Shown: piece by piece, positions 35,035 to 43,480 of the stretch
How positions within the stretch are numbered: the stretch's first letter is position 1
How the letters are laid out: every line of letters begins with the position of its first letter
Source of the DNA: Paraburkholderia rhynchosiae
Lineage (GTDB): Bacteria > Pseudomonadota > Gammaproteobacteria > Burkholderiales > Burkholderiaceae
Reading direction: 5' to 3'
DNA length: 64,000 nt
Assembly: GCF_002879865.1 (NCBI RefSeq)
Contig: NZ_PNXY01000012.1
Location: forward strand, 124,001-188,000
Position numbers and translations under genes: made by a program
Notes under the pieces: generated by a model
Told to the model about the DNA's origin: nothing
The model's input: only the letters and a program-made list of their open reading frames with translations
The model's database searches: none

Positions 35035-36387
35035 TCAGAAGACCGGATGCCCATTAATCAGGCTCGGCAACCACGTGGAGAACATTGGCACGTAAGTCAC
35101 AATATTGATGGCGCTGAAGATAGCGAGGTAATACGGCCACGCCACCTTAGTAGTTTCCCCAATCGACACATTGCCAATCGCGCATCCGATGAATTGCACT
35201 GAGCCGATCGGCGGATGCACGAGGCCCAACGCGCAGTTCAGCAGAATCATGATGCCGAATTGCACAGGGCCGACGCCGCTATGCATCGCCATTGGCAAAA
35301 ACAACGGCGTGGTGATCAGGATGTGTGCCGCCATGTCGACGAACGTCCCGAGGAAAATCTGGATCACGTTGATGTACAGCAGCATCAACCAGGGGATGCT
35401 CGTCGCGCCGTCGAGCATGTGCTCGATGGCGTCGGGGATCTCCAGATAAGCCATCTGGAAGCGCAGCATGTTCGACACGCCGATGAGCAGCAGCACCACG
35501 CCGGTCGTTTTTGCGGCTTTCGAGAGTGCGAACGAGAGCTTCTTCAGCGTCATCGTGCGATACACGACGACCGTCAGCACCAGCGAATAAAACACCGCAA
35601 TAGCAGCGGCTTCCGTCGCCGTTGCAATACCCTTCGCCACGCAGACCAGAATGATCGCGATGACCATCAGGCCCGGCACGGCGCCGAGGAACGTACGCGC
35701 GACCGCGAACCAGCCAGGAAAACGCTGCAATTCGGTCGAACCGTCGGGACGGCGCGGATAGCCGTAGCGCACCGCTTGCCAGTACGCGGCGATCAGCACG
35801 AAGCCCATCACCCACAACACCGGCAACAGACCCGAGAACAGCAGATCGCCGATCGACACGCCGCTCATCGGGTGTCCGTTCAGCGTGCCGGTAATGCCCT
35901 GCGCCGCGAACGCGTAGATGATCATGTTGGTCGACGTCGGCATTAGCGCGCCCGCCAGCGACGAATGCGTCGTGACGTTGACCGCATACGCCGCGCTGTA
36001 GCCTTCGCGCTTCATCAACGGAATGACGACGCCGCCCATTGCCGACGTGTCGGCCGTGGGCGAACCCGAGACGCCGCCGAACAGCGTGCACGCCACCACG
36101 TTGGCCATGCCGAGGCCACCGCGGAAATGGCCGACCGTGGCCTGCGCGAAACGCAGGATGCGATCGGCGATACCGCCGTGCAACATCAACTCGCCGGAGA
36201 AAATGAAGAACGGCACGGCGAGGAACGAGAATGCGTTCATCCCCGAGACCATCGACTGCATCGCGGTGGCCGCGGGCAGCCCTTCATACAGATACGTCAG
36301 CACGCACGACAACCCCAGCGCGAACGAAACAGGAACGCCGAGCACCAGAAAAACGAGGAAACTGATAGAGAGGAGGGCAAGTTCCAT
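35035..36387 (-). CDS. TRAP transporter large permease (DctM type)
   Basis: 450 residues with about 12 membrane helices; the main TRAP channel subunit of the sodium-driven system. Typical patterns are VPVSFALGLS near the start, GVSGSPTADTSAMGGVVIPLM and the FLGTFVDMAAHILITTPLFLP region. The ATG at 36387 (MELALLS) replaces a longer frame running back into the small subunit gene; only seven bases separate it from dctQ's stop, so the genes are coupled. Its place in the uronate locus suggests hexuronate or aldarate uptake. Confidence 0.94.
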   Translation of the reverse strand: MELALLSISFLVFLVLGVPVSFALGLSCVLTYLYEGLPAATAMQSMVSGMNAFSFLAVPFFIFSGELMLHGGIADRILRFAQATVGHFRGGLGMANVVACTLFGGVSGSPTADTSAMGGVVIPLMKREGYSAAYAVNVTTHSSLAGALMPTSTNMIIYAFAAQGITGTLNGHPMSGVSIGDLLFSGLLPVLWVMGFVLIAAYWQAVRYGYPRRPDGSTELQRFPGWFAVARTFLGAVPGLMVIAIILVCVAKGIATATEAAAIAVFYSLVLTVVVYRTMTLKKLSFALSKAAKTTGVVLLLIGVSNMLRFQMAYLEIPDAIEHMLDGATSIPWLMLLYINVIQIFLGTFVDMAAHILITTPLFLPMAMHSGVGPVQFGIMILLNCALGLVHPPIGSVQFIGCAIGNVSIGETTKVAWPYYLAIFSAINIVTYVPMFSTWLPSLINGHPVF

Positions 36388-36394
36388 GATTGTT

Positions 36395-36883
36395 CTAGTT
36401 GTGTTTCTTTGCGAAAAGCGCCAGCAGGTTCTCGAATGAGAACAGCGCGATGCAGACGCTGGCAATGACCGGGATCACGTAGCGCAGCGCTTCGGGCAAG
36501 CCGAGAATCGGAATCCGGTCATGAAAGGTGGTCTCGGCCATTTGCAGCGAGCCGAAAAAAATCGCTACGGCGAGCGCGATCAGGCACATGTGCTGGAACG
36601 CATGCGCGACGATCTGACCTTTCGGCGGCAAGTTCTTCACGAGCGAATCGAGCCCGATATGGCCGCCTTCGCGAACCTTGAGCGCGGCGCCGAACATCGC
36701 GATCACGATCACCAGCAACAGCGCGATCGGCTCGACGAAATCGGGGGCGTCGTTAAAGACGTAGCGCATCACGACGCTGTAAATCACGAGCAGACTCAGC
36801 ACTGCCAGACTGAGCGACGCGGTGATCACCAGCGCGTGAAAGAGAAAATCGTTTGGCCGTTTCATGAATTTCATTGACCCCAT
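36395..36883 (-). CDS. TRAP transporter small permease (DctQ type)
   Basis: 162 residues with four membrane helices (VITASLSLAVLSLLVIYSVVM, IALLLVIVIAMFGAAL, MCLIALAVAIFFG, YVIPVIASVCIALF) and the DctQ pattern SVVMRYVFNDAPDFVEP. It partners with the DctM and DctP genes on either side. The start may be either of the first Met residues (MGSMKFMKR). The 135 bases between it and dctP contain no gene. Confidence 0.93.
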   Translation of the reverse strand: MGSMKFMKRPNDFLFHALVITASLSLAVLSLLVIYSVVMRYVFNDAPDFVEPIALLLVIVIAMFGAALKVREGGHIGLDSLVKNLPPKGQIVAHAFQHMCLIALAVAIFFGSLQMAETTFHDRIPILGLPEALRYVIPVIASVCIALFSFENLLALFAKKHN

Positions 36884-37018
36884 CCTTGCCTACGACGGAC
36901 TGCTTTTACTAGTTAGTAATGCTATTTTCCGTCACCAGTGACGCAATCGGCTCGCAGCGGGAAAGCCCGCAGTTGGTCCTGCAAACTTTCCCGCTGCTGT
37001 CAAAGCGCTATGCGAGTC

Positions 37019-38011
37019 TTACTTGATTGCCTGGATCTCGTCGACGAGCTGCTTCATTTGCGGCGTCTTCTCATACTTCGCCCAAACCGGCTGCATCACC
37101 TTGACGAACGCCGCGCGATCGATCTGCGACGATGCGACGATCTGCGCCCCGCCCTTCGTCACCGTCTTGCCCGCGTCGTTTTCGCGCGCGGTCCAGAGCT
37201 TCTGGTAGTAAGGCACGGAGTCGGCCGCGGCCTTCTTGATGATGTCCTGCTCCTGCGGCGACAACGTGTCCCAGATCTTCTTCGAGAAGACGAGAACTTC
37301 CGGTGTCATCGAATGCTGGGTTTCCGAATAGACCGGAGCGACTTCGAAGTGCTTGGTTTCTTCGTACGACGGCAGATTGTTTTCCGCTGCGTCAACGAGG
37401 CCCGTCTTGAGGCCCGTATAGACTTCGGCGAACGGCATCGGCGTCGGCGTGCCGCCCATCGCCCTGATTTCGTCGACCATCAGATCCGACGGTTGCACGC
37501 GCACCTTGAGGCCCTTCATGTCGGCCGGCGTGCGGATCGGCTTCTTCGTGTAGATGGAACGCGCGCCGCTCTCGTAGAACGTCAGCGCGATCATGCCCTT
37601 CGCCTTGAAGGCGTCGAGAATCTTCTGGCCTTCAGGGCCGTACATCACCTTGCGGAAATGATCGACGTCGCGGAACAGGAACGGCAGCGACGGAATCATC
37701 GACTCGGGAACGATTTCGTTGAATGCCGCGCCGTTGGCACGCGCCATGTCGAGTGCGCCGATGCGCACCTGATCGATCGTATCGTTCTCCGAACCAAGTG
37801 CGCTGTTGCCGAAGACCTTGACCGAATCCTTGCCGCCGGTTGCCTTGTTGAGCTGCTCGCCCATGTACTTCACAGCCATGTTGGTCGGATACGTGTCGCC
37901 GTGCACGTCCGACACGCGGAACACGCGCGCTTGCGCGGACATCGCGCCGAAGGCCAGCACCGAGGCGGCGACGATCAATGAAACACGGGAAGAGGCAAAT
38001 TTCTTGTTCAT
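37019..38011 (-). CDS. TRAP transporter solute-binding protein (DctP type), probable uronate/aldarate
   Basis: 330 residues: signal peptide 1-28 (ending AQA|R), then a DctP fold with GSENDTIDQVRIGALDMARA, the ligand-Arg region RTPADMKGLKVRVQPSDL and ENNLPSYEETKHFE. It captures an organic acid in the periplasm for DctQM. Start at 38011 (MNKKF) with an AGGAA site; the longer frame is less likely. The gene leads the operon dctP-dctQ-dctM-porin. Its upstream region carries a strong copy of the locus-wide 18-bp dyad, so it is likely part of the uronate regulon. Confidence 0.93.
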   Translation of the reverse strand: MNKKFASSRVSLIVAASVLAFGAMSAQARVFRVSDVHGDTYPTNMAVKYMGEQLNKATGGKDSVKVFGNSALGSENDTIDQVRIGALDMARANGAAFNEIVPESMIPSLPFLFRDVDHFRKVMYGPEGQKILDAFKAKGMIALTFYESGARSIYTKKPIRTPADMKGLKVRVQPSDLMVDEIRAMGGTPTPMPFAEVYTGLKTGLVDAAENNLPSYEETKHFEVAPVYSETQHSMTPEVLVFSKKIWDTLSPQEQDIIKKAAADSVPYYQKLWTARENDAGKTVTKGGAQIVASSQIDRAAFVKVMQPVWAKYEKTPQMKQLVDEIQAIK

Positions 38012-38038
38012 CGTGACATTCCTGGAAAAATAGACATC

Positions 38039-38090
38039 CAATCGATAGCGGAGGGCCGCTGGCGGAGGGCCGCTGGCGGACGATCGATTG
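38039..38090. repeat. 14-bp tandem repeat inside an 8-bp inverted repeat
   Basis: Two tandem copies of GCGGAGGGCCGCTG plus a partial third (38048-38080) are flanked by CAATCGAT and ATCGATTG arms (38039-38046, 38083-38090). The unit sits in the 5' leader of the dctP mRNA (minus strand) and could fold into a hairpin near the start. Confidence 0.75.
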
Positions 38091-38338
38091 CGGATGCGAC
38101 ATGGTTTTACTGCGTCTCCCGGCGCTGCGCTCGCGGTCTCCTCCTGCTTGCGAACGCTTTACCGTGCTGTCCCGTGCAATCTCCCGAGCACAAGGAACAG
38201 CACTCCTGCCAGACAACTCGACTTCTTTTACTTCTGCTACGTCGGCGTGCGTCTCGCGCGAATAGTCGTGCGTGAAAGCCGCCCGTATCGCGCGGCAATT
38301 TCGAAAACAACAGAAAGCAATCTGTTTGCGCTTATACG

Positions 38339-38356
38339 TTGTATGACGACATATGA
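38339..38356. promoter_or_regulatory. Uronate-locus dyad, copy 1 (TRAP operon)
   Basis: TTGTATGACGACATATGA fits the 18-bp pattern TTGTAN-N6-NTATRA seen across this locus. A TATAGA -10-like box for the minus strand (38359-38364) sits just beside it, so a bound repressor would cover the dctP transcription start. The rest of 38091-38644 holds no gene I can support. Confidence 0.75.
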
Positions 38357-38388
38357 AGTCTATAAAACGCAGTTTGGGTTGTACAGAC

Positions 38389-38401
38389 GGTATTTACCCG
38401 A
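38389..38401 (-). promoter_or_regulatory. TCGGGTAARTRCC motif, copy 1
   Basis: On the minus strand TCGGGTAAATACC, 32 bases upstream of dyad copy 1 and just upstream of the likely -35 position. It matches four other copies in the uronate locus. Confidence 0.65.
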
Positions 38402-38551
38402 GGAAACAGACGGTCGGCGGGATGACCCGAAAGGCGTGCGGGGCCGCGGCGGCAGGGCAGTCAGCGTGCAAGCACAAAGTAGTGAACCGGCGATGTAGAA
38501 ATGTCGTTTCTGTTAACCAATCACCCAAACCGTGGCGCCGACGCCACATTG

Positions 38552-38569
38552 TTGTACGACGAGTGATGA
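38552..38569. promoter_or_regulatory. Weak dyad-like site beyond the lactonase 3' end
   Basis: TTGTACGACGAGTGATGA keeps the left half and core of the locus dyad, but the right half is poor. It lies about 75 bases from the lactonase stop, not in front of a gene start, so it may be an auxiliary upstream site for dctP or chance. Confidence 0.35.
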
Positions 38570-38644
38570 ATGGTAGCGAGACATCCAGCGATGAAGGCGC
38601 CAGTGTGACAAGACACTGGCCCCTGCTCGGCCCGAATGTACCGC

Positions 38645-39598
38645 TTATAGTTCGCCCGCGAATTCGGGCTCGGGCAAGCCGCTCGCGCCAGGATGTACCG
38701 CGAAAACATGCCCGTCATGCTCGCTCGCGCCGGCTGCGGGACGAATCGACGTGACAAACAGCGTATCCAGATTGCGTCCGCCGAACGCGCACATGGCCGG
38801 CTTCGTTGCGGGCACAGCGATCTGCCGGTCGAGCTTGCCGTGCGGCGTGAAGCGCAGCAGCTGACCAGCATCGTTCGCGCAGATCCAGTAGCAGCCGTCG
38901 GCATCAACGGCAGCGCCGTCGGGGCGGCCCACATAGTGGTTCAGGTCCGCGAACACGCGCCGGTTGCGCGGCTCGCCGGTTTCGACGTCGTAGTCGAAAG
39001 CCCATATCTTTCTGCGCGACGGATGCGAGTCGGACAGGTACATCGTCGTGCCATCCGGCGACCAGCCCAAGCCGTTTTGCGTGATCAGTCCGTCGACAAC
39101 CGGCGCCGACAACACGCCGTGCGCATCGAACCGATACAGCGCGCCGGCCGGATTGGCCGCGGCCATGTCCTGCACCATCGTGCCGGACCAGAAACGACCT
39201 TGCCGGTCGCAGCGGCCGTCGTTGAAACGCATGTCGGCGCACGCGAACACAGGAGCGGCGAGCTTGCGCCCCGTCACTTTCACAGGTTCGTTACCGCGCA
39301 CGGCTTGCGTTGCCGCATCAGCCGAAGCCTCGTTCAGCGCAACCGCAAACAGGCCCGTTTCGCAACCGGCAAGCACGCTGCCGCGACGATCGAACGCAAT
39401 GCATGCAACCTTCTCGGGCAACAACCATTCTGAGCGCTCGCCCGAATCGAGCCGCAAACGCACGATCTTTTGCGCCGGAATATCCACCCAGTAAAGCGCC
39501 TGCTCGGCAACGCGCCACACCGGACTTTCACCGACCCTAGCCGGCGCCTGCCCCGCCGCCTCGACCCGTTCGACGCGCGGATTGCCCGCCGCGCTCAC
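38645..39598 (-). CDS. SMP-30/gluconolactonase-family aldarolactonase
   Basis: 317 residues of the six-bladed SMP-30 lactonase fold. Metal ligands are visible: Glu in GESPVWR near residue 24, Asn/Asp in MRFNDGRCDRQGRFWSGT, NGLGWSPDG, and Asp in GRPDGAAVD. It is coupled to uronate dehydrogenase by a four-base ATGA overlap, so the likely substrate is the galactaro- or glucaro-1,5-lactone that enzyme makes, hydrolysed to galactarate or glucarate. Cytoplasmic: no signal peptide. Confidence 0.93.
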   Translation of the reverse strand: MSAAGNPRVERVEAAGQAPARVGESPVWRVAEQALYWVDIPAQKIVRLRLDSGERSEWLLPEKVACIAFDRRGSVLAGCETGLFAVALNEASADAATQAVRGNEPVKVTGRKLAAPVFACADMRFNDGRCDRQGRFWSGTMVQDMAAANPAGALYRFDAHGVLSAPVVDGLITQNGLGWSPDGTTMYLSDSHPSRRKIWAFDYDVETGEPRNRRVFADLNHYVGRPDGAAVDADGCYWICANDAGQLLRFTPHGKLDRQIAVPATKPAMCAFGGRNLDTLFVTSIRPAAGASEHDGHVFAVHPGASGLPEPEFAGEL

Positions 39599-40437
39599 CG
39601 CTTCGGCTCCATCGGTCCGGCGAGCACGAACGCGCCGCCCTGAAAGCGCTGCGTGGGATCGTCGAGATCGGCGGTTGGCGCCGTAACAGAAAAGAGATGC
39701 TCGAATTCGACAGAGCTGTCCTGCGGACGAAAACCGAGAAACGCAGCCTTCGTGTTATCGACCCATTTGGTGCGGTTATCCGAGACGCCGTACACGATCG
39801 CATGACCGACACGATTGGTGAACAGCGAACAGCGCACCAGTTCGATGAAGTCGCGATAGCTGAGATACGTCACAAGCATGCGCGGGTTCTTCGGCTGCTC
39901 GAACGACGAGCCGATCCTTAGACACACCGTCTCCAGGCCGAAGCGGTCGAAGTAATAACGCGACAACGATTCGCCGAAGCATTTCGTCACGCCGTACAAG
40001 CTGTCGGGGCGCAAAGGCGCGTCGACATCGACCACTTCCGTCACCGGATGAAAGCCCACCGCGTGATTCGAACTGGCATACACGATGCGCTTCACGCCAT
40101 GTTTCTGCGCAGCTGAATACAGGTTGTACAAGCCGCGGATGTTCGCTTCGAGCAGGTCTTCGAAAGGCGCTTCGACCGAGATGCCGCCGAGATGAATCAC
40201 GGCGTCCACGTCTTCGAGCAGCGCATGGACCGCAGCTTCGTTCGCGAGATCCACGATCGACGCTTCTTCGTGTGCGGCCACATCGCCGAGGGGCGCGATG
40301 TCGGTTACGCGCACGACATCGGCCCACGCCGCTAACGCGCCGCGCAACTGCGTGCCGAGATTGCCCGCCGCTCCCGTGAGCAGGAGGCGTCGGAAGGGTT
40401 TGCGTGCAGCGGCGCGGTCAGGATTCGAATCAGTCAT
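39595..40437 (-). CDS. udh: Uronate dehydrogenase (copy 1)
   Basis: 280 residues of the extended SDR/epimerase fold. NAD motif TGAAGNLGTQLR near residue 20, VIHLGGISVE, SSNHAVGFHP and catalytic YGVTK. These fit NAD+-dependent uronate dehydrogenase, which oxidises D-galacturonate or D-glucuronate to the aldaro-1,5-lactone. It is first in an operon with the lactonase. A second, divergent copy lies at 53136-53984; only this one is coupled to the lactonase. No dyad is seen directly upstream; readthrough from garD is limited by a terminator. Confidence 0.92.
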   Translation of the reverse strand: MTDSNPDRAAARKPFRRLLLTGAAGNLGTQLRGALAAWADVVRVTDIAPLGDVAAHEEASIVDLANEAAVHALLEDVDAVIHLGGISVEAPFEDLLEANIRGLYNLYSAAQKHGVKRIVYASSNHAVGFHPVTEVVDVDAPLRPDSLYGVTKCFGESLSRYYFDRFGLETVCLRIGSSFEQPKNPRMLVTYLSYRDFIELVRCSLFTNRVGHAIVYGVSDNRTKWVDNTKAAFLGFRPQDSSVEFEHLFSVTAPTADLDDPTQRFQGGAFVLAGPMEPKR

Positions 40438-40511
40438 GTCTTTCTGTTTATTGATTAGCCACTGTCAATGAAGCGGATGAAGCCAATGAGGCAATGAAGC
40501 CGCCAAGCAAA

Positions 40512-40536
40512 ACGAGCCGCGAAAATCGCGGCTCGT
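40512..40536 (-). terminator. Terminator downstream of garD
   Basis: An 11-bp stem ACGAGCCGCGA/TCGCGGCTCGT with an AAA loop. On the minus strand it is followed by TTTTGCTT, so it ends garD transcription before udh. Confidence 0.88.
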
Positions 40537-40551
40537 CAAAGGAAAAGACAA

Positions 40552-42141
40552 TCAGGTCACCGGCGCCGGATTGAAGAGCGCCAACGCATTGTGCAGCTTG
40601 AGTTTCTCCGCACAGGTCTTCTTGCGCCCGCTCGCGACGTCGATCATGAAGTGGAACAACTCCCAGCCCACCTCTTCGATCGTCGCCGTGCCCGTTGCAA
40701 TGGTGCCCGCGTTGATGTCCATCAGATCATGCCAGCGGCGTGCGAGATCGGAGCGCGTCGCGACCTTGATGACCGGCACTTCCGCGAGACTGTACGGCGT
40801 GCCGCGGCCGGTCGTGAAGACGTGCAGATTGATACCCGCGGCAAGCTGCAGCGTGCCACAGATAAAGTCGCTCGCTGGCGTCGCCGCGTAGATCAGCCCT
40901 TTCTGGCACACCTTTTCACCCGGCGACAACACGCCGGAAATCGCCGAGTTGCCCGACTTGATGATCGAACCCATCGCCTTTTCGACGATATTCGACAAGC
41001 CGCCCTTCTTGTTGCCGGGTGTGGTGTTCGCGCTGCGGTCAGCGCCGCCGCGCTTCAGATAATCGTCGTACCACTGCATCTCGCGGATGATCGCCTGCGC
41101 CACATCTGCGTTTGCCGCGCGCGCCGTCAGTTGATCGACGCCGTCGCGCACTTCGGTAACTTCCGAGAACATCACCGTGGCGCCCGCGCGTACCAGCAAG
41201 TCGGTCGCGAAACCCACGGCCGGATTCGCGGTGAGTCCAGAGAACGCGTCGCTGCCGCCGCATTGCACGCCGACCACGAGGTCGGCTGCGGGACACGTCT
41301 CGCGACGCCGATTGTTCAGCCGCTTCAGATGACCTTCGGCCGTTCTCATGATCGACTCGATCATCGACTGGAAGCCGACGTGCGATTCGTCCTGCAGTAC
41401 GACGACGTCGCCATTCTCGTCAGCGCCAAGATCGCCAATATCCGCAATTTCCGAAGGATTCGCCGCCGCGGTGATCGGAATCGTGCCCGGCGGCATCAGA
41501 CGCTCGGGCTGCAGCTTCTCGCAACCGAGGCTGACCATCATGACTTCGCCGCCGAAATTCGGATTGAGCGCGATGTTGCGCACGGTGCGGATCGGCACCA
41601 TCGCGTCGGGCGCGTCGATCGCCACGCCGCAGCCGTAGGTGTGGCCGAGGCCCACCACGTCATCGACATTCGGGTACTTCGGCAACAGCTCGGATTTGAT
41701 GCGCGTGACTGCGTGTTCAACCACATCGGCCACACATTGCACGGTCGTCGTGATCGCGAGAATGTTGCGCGAGCCCACCGAACCGTCGGCGTTGCGATAG
41801 CCCTCGAACGTGTAGCCCTCGAGCGGCGGCATCTCGGGCGCCTTGATGGTGGCGATCGGCAGATCCTCGAGCCCCGGCGGGCTCGGCATGCGGATCACGT
41901 GTTCGTTGATCCAGCTTCCCTTGGGCAGCGCCTTCAGCGCATAACCGATCACCACGTTATAGCGGATGACCTCGTCGCCCTCGGCCAGATCGGTGAGCGC
42001 GACCTTGTGCCCTTGCGGCACGCGCTCGCGCAGCACGAGGCCGTCGGGAAAAACCGCGCCTTCACCCAGGCCGCCGTCGTTGACGACGATCGCGACATTG
42101 TCATTGGGGTGAACGCGAATGTAGAGCGGGGAAAGTTCCAT
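40552..42141 (-). CDS. garD: Galactarate dehydratase
   Basis: 529 residues of the UxaA/GarD altronate/galactarate hydrolase family: an N-terminal SAF-like domain (1-95; MELSPLYIRVHPNDNVAIVV) and a large catalytic domain with GSVGSRNILAI, GLGHTYGCGVA, LGCEKLQPERL and VGVQCGGSDAFSGLTANPA, including conserved Cys likely for metal. It dehydrates galactarate to 5-dehydro-4-deoxy-glucarate. It is divergent from kdgD, which takes that product. Length fits GarD better than UxaA (about 500). The intergenic region holds two dyad sites and one GGGTAA motif. Confidence 0.93.
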   Translation of the reverse strand: MELSPLYIRVHPNDNVAIVVNDGGLGEGAVFPDGLVLRERVPQGHKVALTDLAEGDEVIRYNVVIGYALKALPKGSWINEHVIRMPSPPGLEDLPIATIKAPEMPPLEGYTFEGYRNADGSVGSRNILAITTTVQCVADVVEHAVTRIKSELLPKYPNVDDVVGLGHTYGCGVAIDAPDAMVPIRTVRNIALNPNFGGEVMMVSLGCEKLQPERLMPPGTIPITAAANPSEIADIGDLGADENGDVVVLQDESHVGFQSMIESIMRTAEGHLKRLNNRRRETCPAADLVVGVQCGGSDAFSGLTANPAVGFATDLLVRAGATVMFSEVTEVRDGVDQLTARAANADVAQAIIREMQWYDDYLKRGGADRSANTTPGNKKGGLSNIVEKAMGSIIKSGNSAISGVLSPGEKVCQKGLIYAATPASDFICGTLQLAAGINLHVFTTGRGTPYSLAEVPVIKVATRSDLARRWHDLMDINAGTIATGTATIEEVGWELFHFMIDVASGRKKTCAEKLKLHNALALFNPAPVT

Positions 42142-42184
42142 TGCATCGATCCTTATGGCGATTTATGCCTTCTGCGCCAGCTAT

Positions 42185-42202
42185 TCATACGTCATCCTAC
42201 AA
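42185..42202. promoter_or_regulatory. Uronate-locus dyad, copy 2 (garD side)
   Basis: On the minus strand TTGTAGGATGACGTATGA, a close match to the locus consensus, 44 bases before the garD ATG. Confidence 0.78.
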
Positions 42203-42224
42203 CACGTGCATTGATGGGGACGTT

Positions 42225-42237
42225 CCGTATTTACCCT
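42225..42237 (-). promoter_or_regulatory. TCGGGTAARTRCC motif, copy 2
   Basis: On the minus strand TAGGGTAAATACG, differing from the consensus at the second and last bases, about 22 bases upstream of the garD-side dyad and between the two divergent promoters. Confidence 0.6.
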
Positions 42238-42266
42238 ATGGACAGCATTATGCCGCGAAAACACCG

Positions 42267-42304
42267 TTGAGTTAGCCGAATTGTTGTTGTACGATGACGT
42301 ATAA
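42267..42304 (+). promoter_or_regulatory. kdgD promoter with overlapping dyad, copy 3
   Basis: A -35-like TTGAGT (42267-42272), 17-bp spacer, and -10-like TACGAT (42290-42295). The -10 lies inside the dyad TTGTACGATGACGTATAA (42287-42304), so a bound protein would block the polymerase. This is the best-matched copy of the locus dyad. Confidence 0.75.
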
Positions 42305-42377
42305 GAAATCTTCATTTCTATCCGATCTAACAGATCTAACGGATTCGCCCTAATACCGACGCCTGGATACACACATC

Positions 42378-43295
42378 ATGACAACACCGCAGGAACTCAA
42401 GCAGATCGTTTCGGAAGGCCTCCTGTCCTTCCCCGTCACCGACTTCGACGAACAAGGCGACTTTCGCGCCGACACCTATGCCGAGCGCCTCGAATGGCTC
42501 GCTCCGTACGGCGCGTCGGCACTGTTCGTCGCCGGCGGCACGGGCGAATTTTTCTCGCTGACACACAACGACTATTCGAACGTCGTGCGCACGGCGGCCG
42601 AGGTGTGCAAAGGCAAGGTGCCGATTCTCGCCGGCGCAGGCGGCCCGACGCGCGTCGCGATCGCGTACGCGAAAGAAGCGGAGCGCCATGGCGCGAACGG
42701 CATTCTGCTGATGCCGCACTATCTGACCGAAGCCTGCCAGGAAGGCATTGCCGCGCACGCCGAAGAGGTCTGCAAGTCGGTGCCGAACATGGGCGTGATC
42801 ATCTACAACCGCGCGAATTCCAAGCTTAACGCCGATATGCTCGAAGGGCTGGCCGAGCGCTGCCCGAACCTGATCGGCTTCAAGGACGGCGTGGGCGAGA
42901 TCGAAAACATGGTGACGATCCGCCGCCGCCTCGGTGACCGCTTCTCGTATCTCGGCGGCCTGCCGACCGCGGAAGTCTACGCCGCGGCCTACAAGGCGCT
43001 GGGCGTGCCGGTGTACTCGTCGGCGGTATTCAACTTCATTCCGAAGACCGCGATGGACTTCTACCGCGCCATCGCCGCAGACGATCACGCGACCGTCGGC
43101 AAGCTGATCGACGAATTCTTCCTGCCGTATCTGGCGATCCGCAATCGCCGTGCGGGCTACGCGGTCAGCATCGTCAAGGCGGGCGCGAAGCTCGTCGGCC
43201 ACAGCGCCGGCCCGGTTCGCGCGCCGCTGACCGATCTGACGGAAGAAGAAATGGCCAGCCTCGACACGCTGATCAGGACGCTCGGCCCGCAGTAA
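42378..43295 (+). CDS. kdgD: 5-dehydro-4-deoxyglucarate dehydratase
   Basis: 305 residues of the DapA/NAL aldolase superfamily. GGTGEFFSLT near 53, YNRAN (Tyr) and the Schiff-base Lys in IGFKDGVGEIE near 175 mark the KdgD branch. It decarboxylates and dehydrates 5-dehydro-4-deoxy-glucarate to 2,5-dioxopentanoate (α-ketoglutaric semialdehyde) plus CO2. It acts after GarD and before the dehydrogenase at 45839-47434. It leads a probable unit with the transporter gene 185 bases downstream. Confidence 0.95.
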   Translation: MTTPQELKQIVSEGLLSFPVTDFDEQGDFRADTYAERLEWLAPYGASALFVAGGTGEFFSLTHNDYSNVVRTAAEVCKGKVPILAGAGGPTRVAIAYAKEAERHGANGILLMPHYLTEACQEGIAAHAEEVCKSVPNMGVIIYNRANSKLNADMLEGLAERCPNLIGFKDGVGEIENMVTIRRRLGDRFSYLGGLPTAEVYAAAYKALGVPVYSSAVFNFIPKTAMDFYRAIAADDHATVGKLIDEFFLPYLAIRNRRAGYAVSIVKAGAKLVGHSAGPVRAPLTDLTEEEMASLDTLIRTLGPQ

Positions 43296-43480
43296 TGCAG
43301 CGCTCGCGGCCGACGCGTTGACGACCCGCCGGCCGCGTCAATGAGAGCCGCATAGACGGCAGCGCGAGTAGCGCCCGGGGACGGCACGTCGCCGGGCGTT
43401 TTTCGCACATGCGGCCCAGGCCGCCACGCCACAAAAGGCCGGGAGCCCCGCTCCCTTGTATAAAAATTCAGGAGATGACC

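Noticed and set aside
36884..37018. Extra gene or dyad between dctQ and dctP
   Set aside because: No reading frame with a ribosome site and no match to the locus dyad; probably only an intra-operon spacer.
40591..42270. A 559-codon plus-strand open frame across garD
   Set aside because: Shadow of garD; Arg-rich composition and no family similarity.
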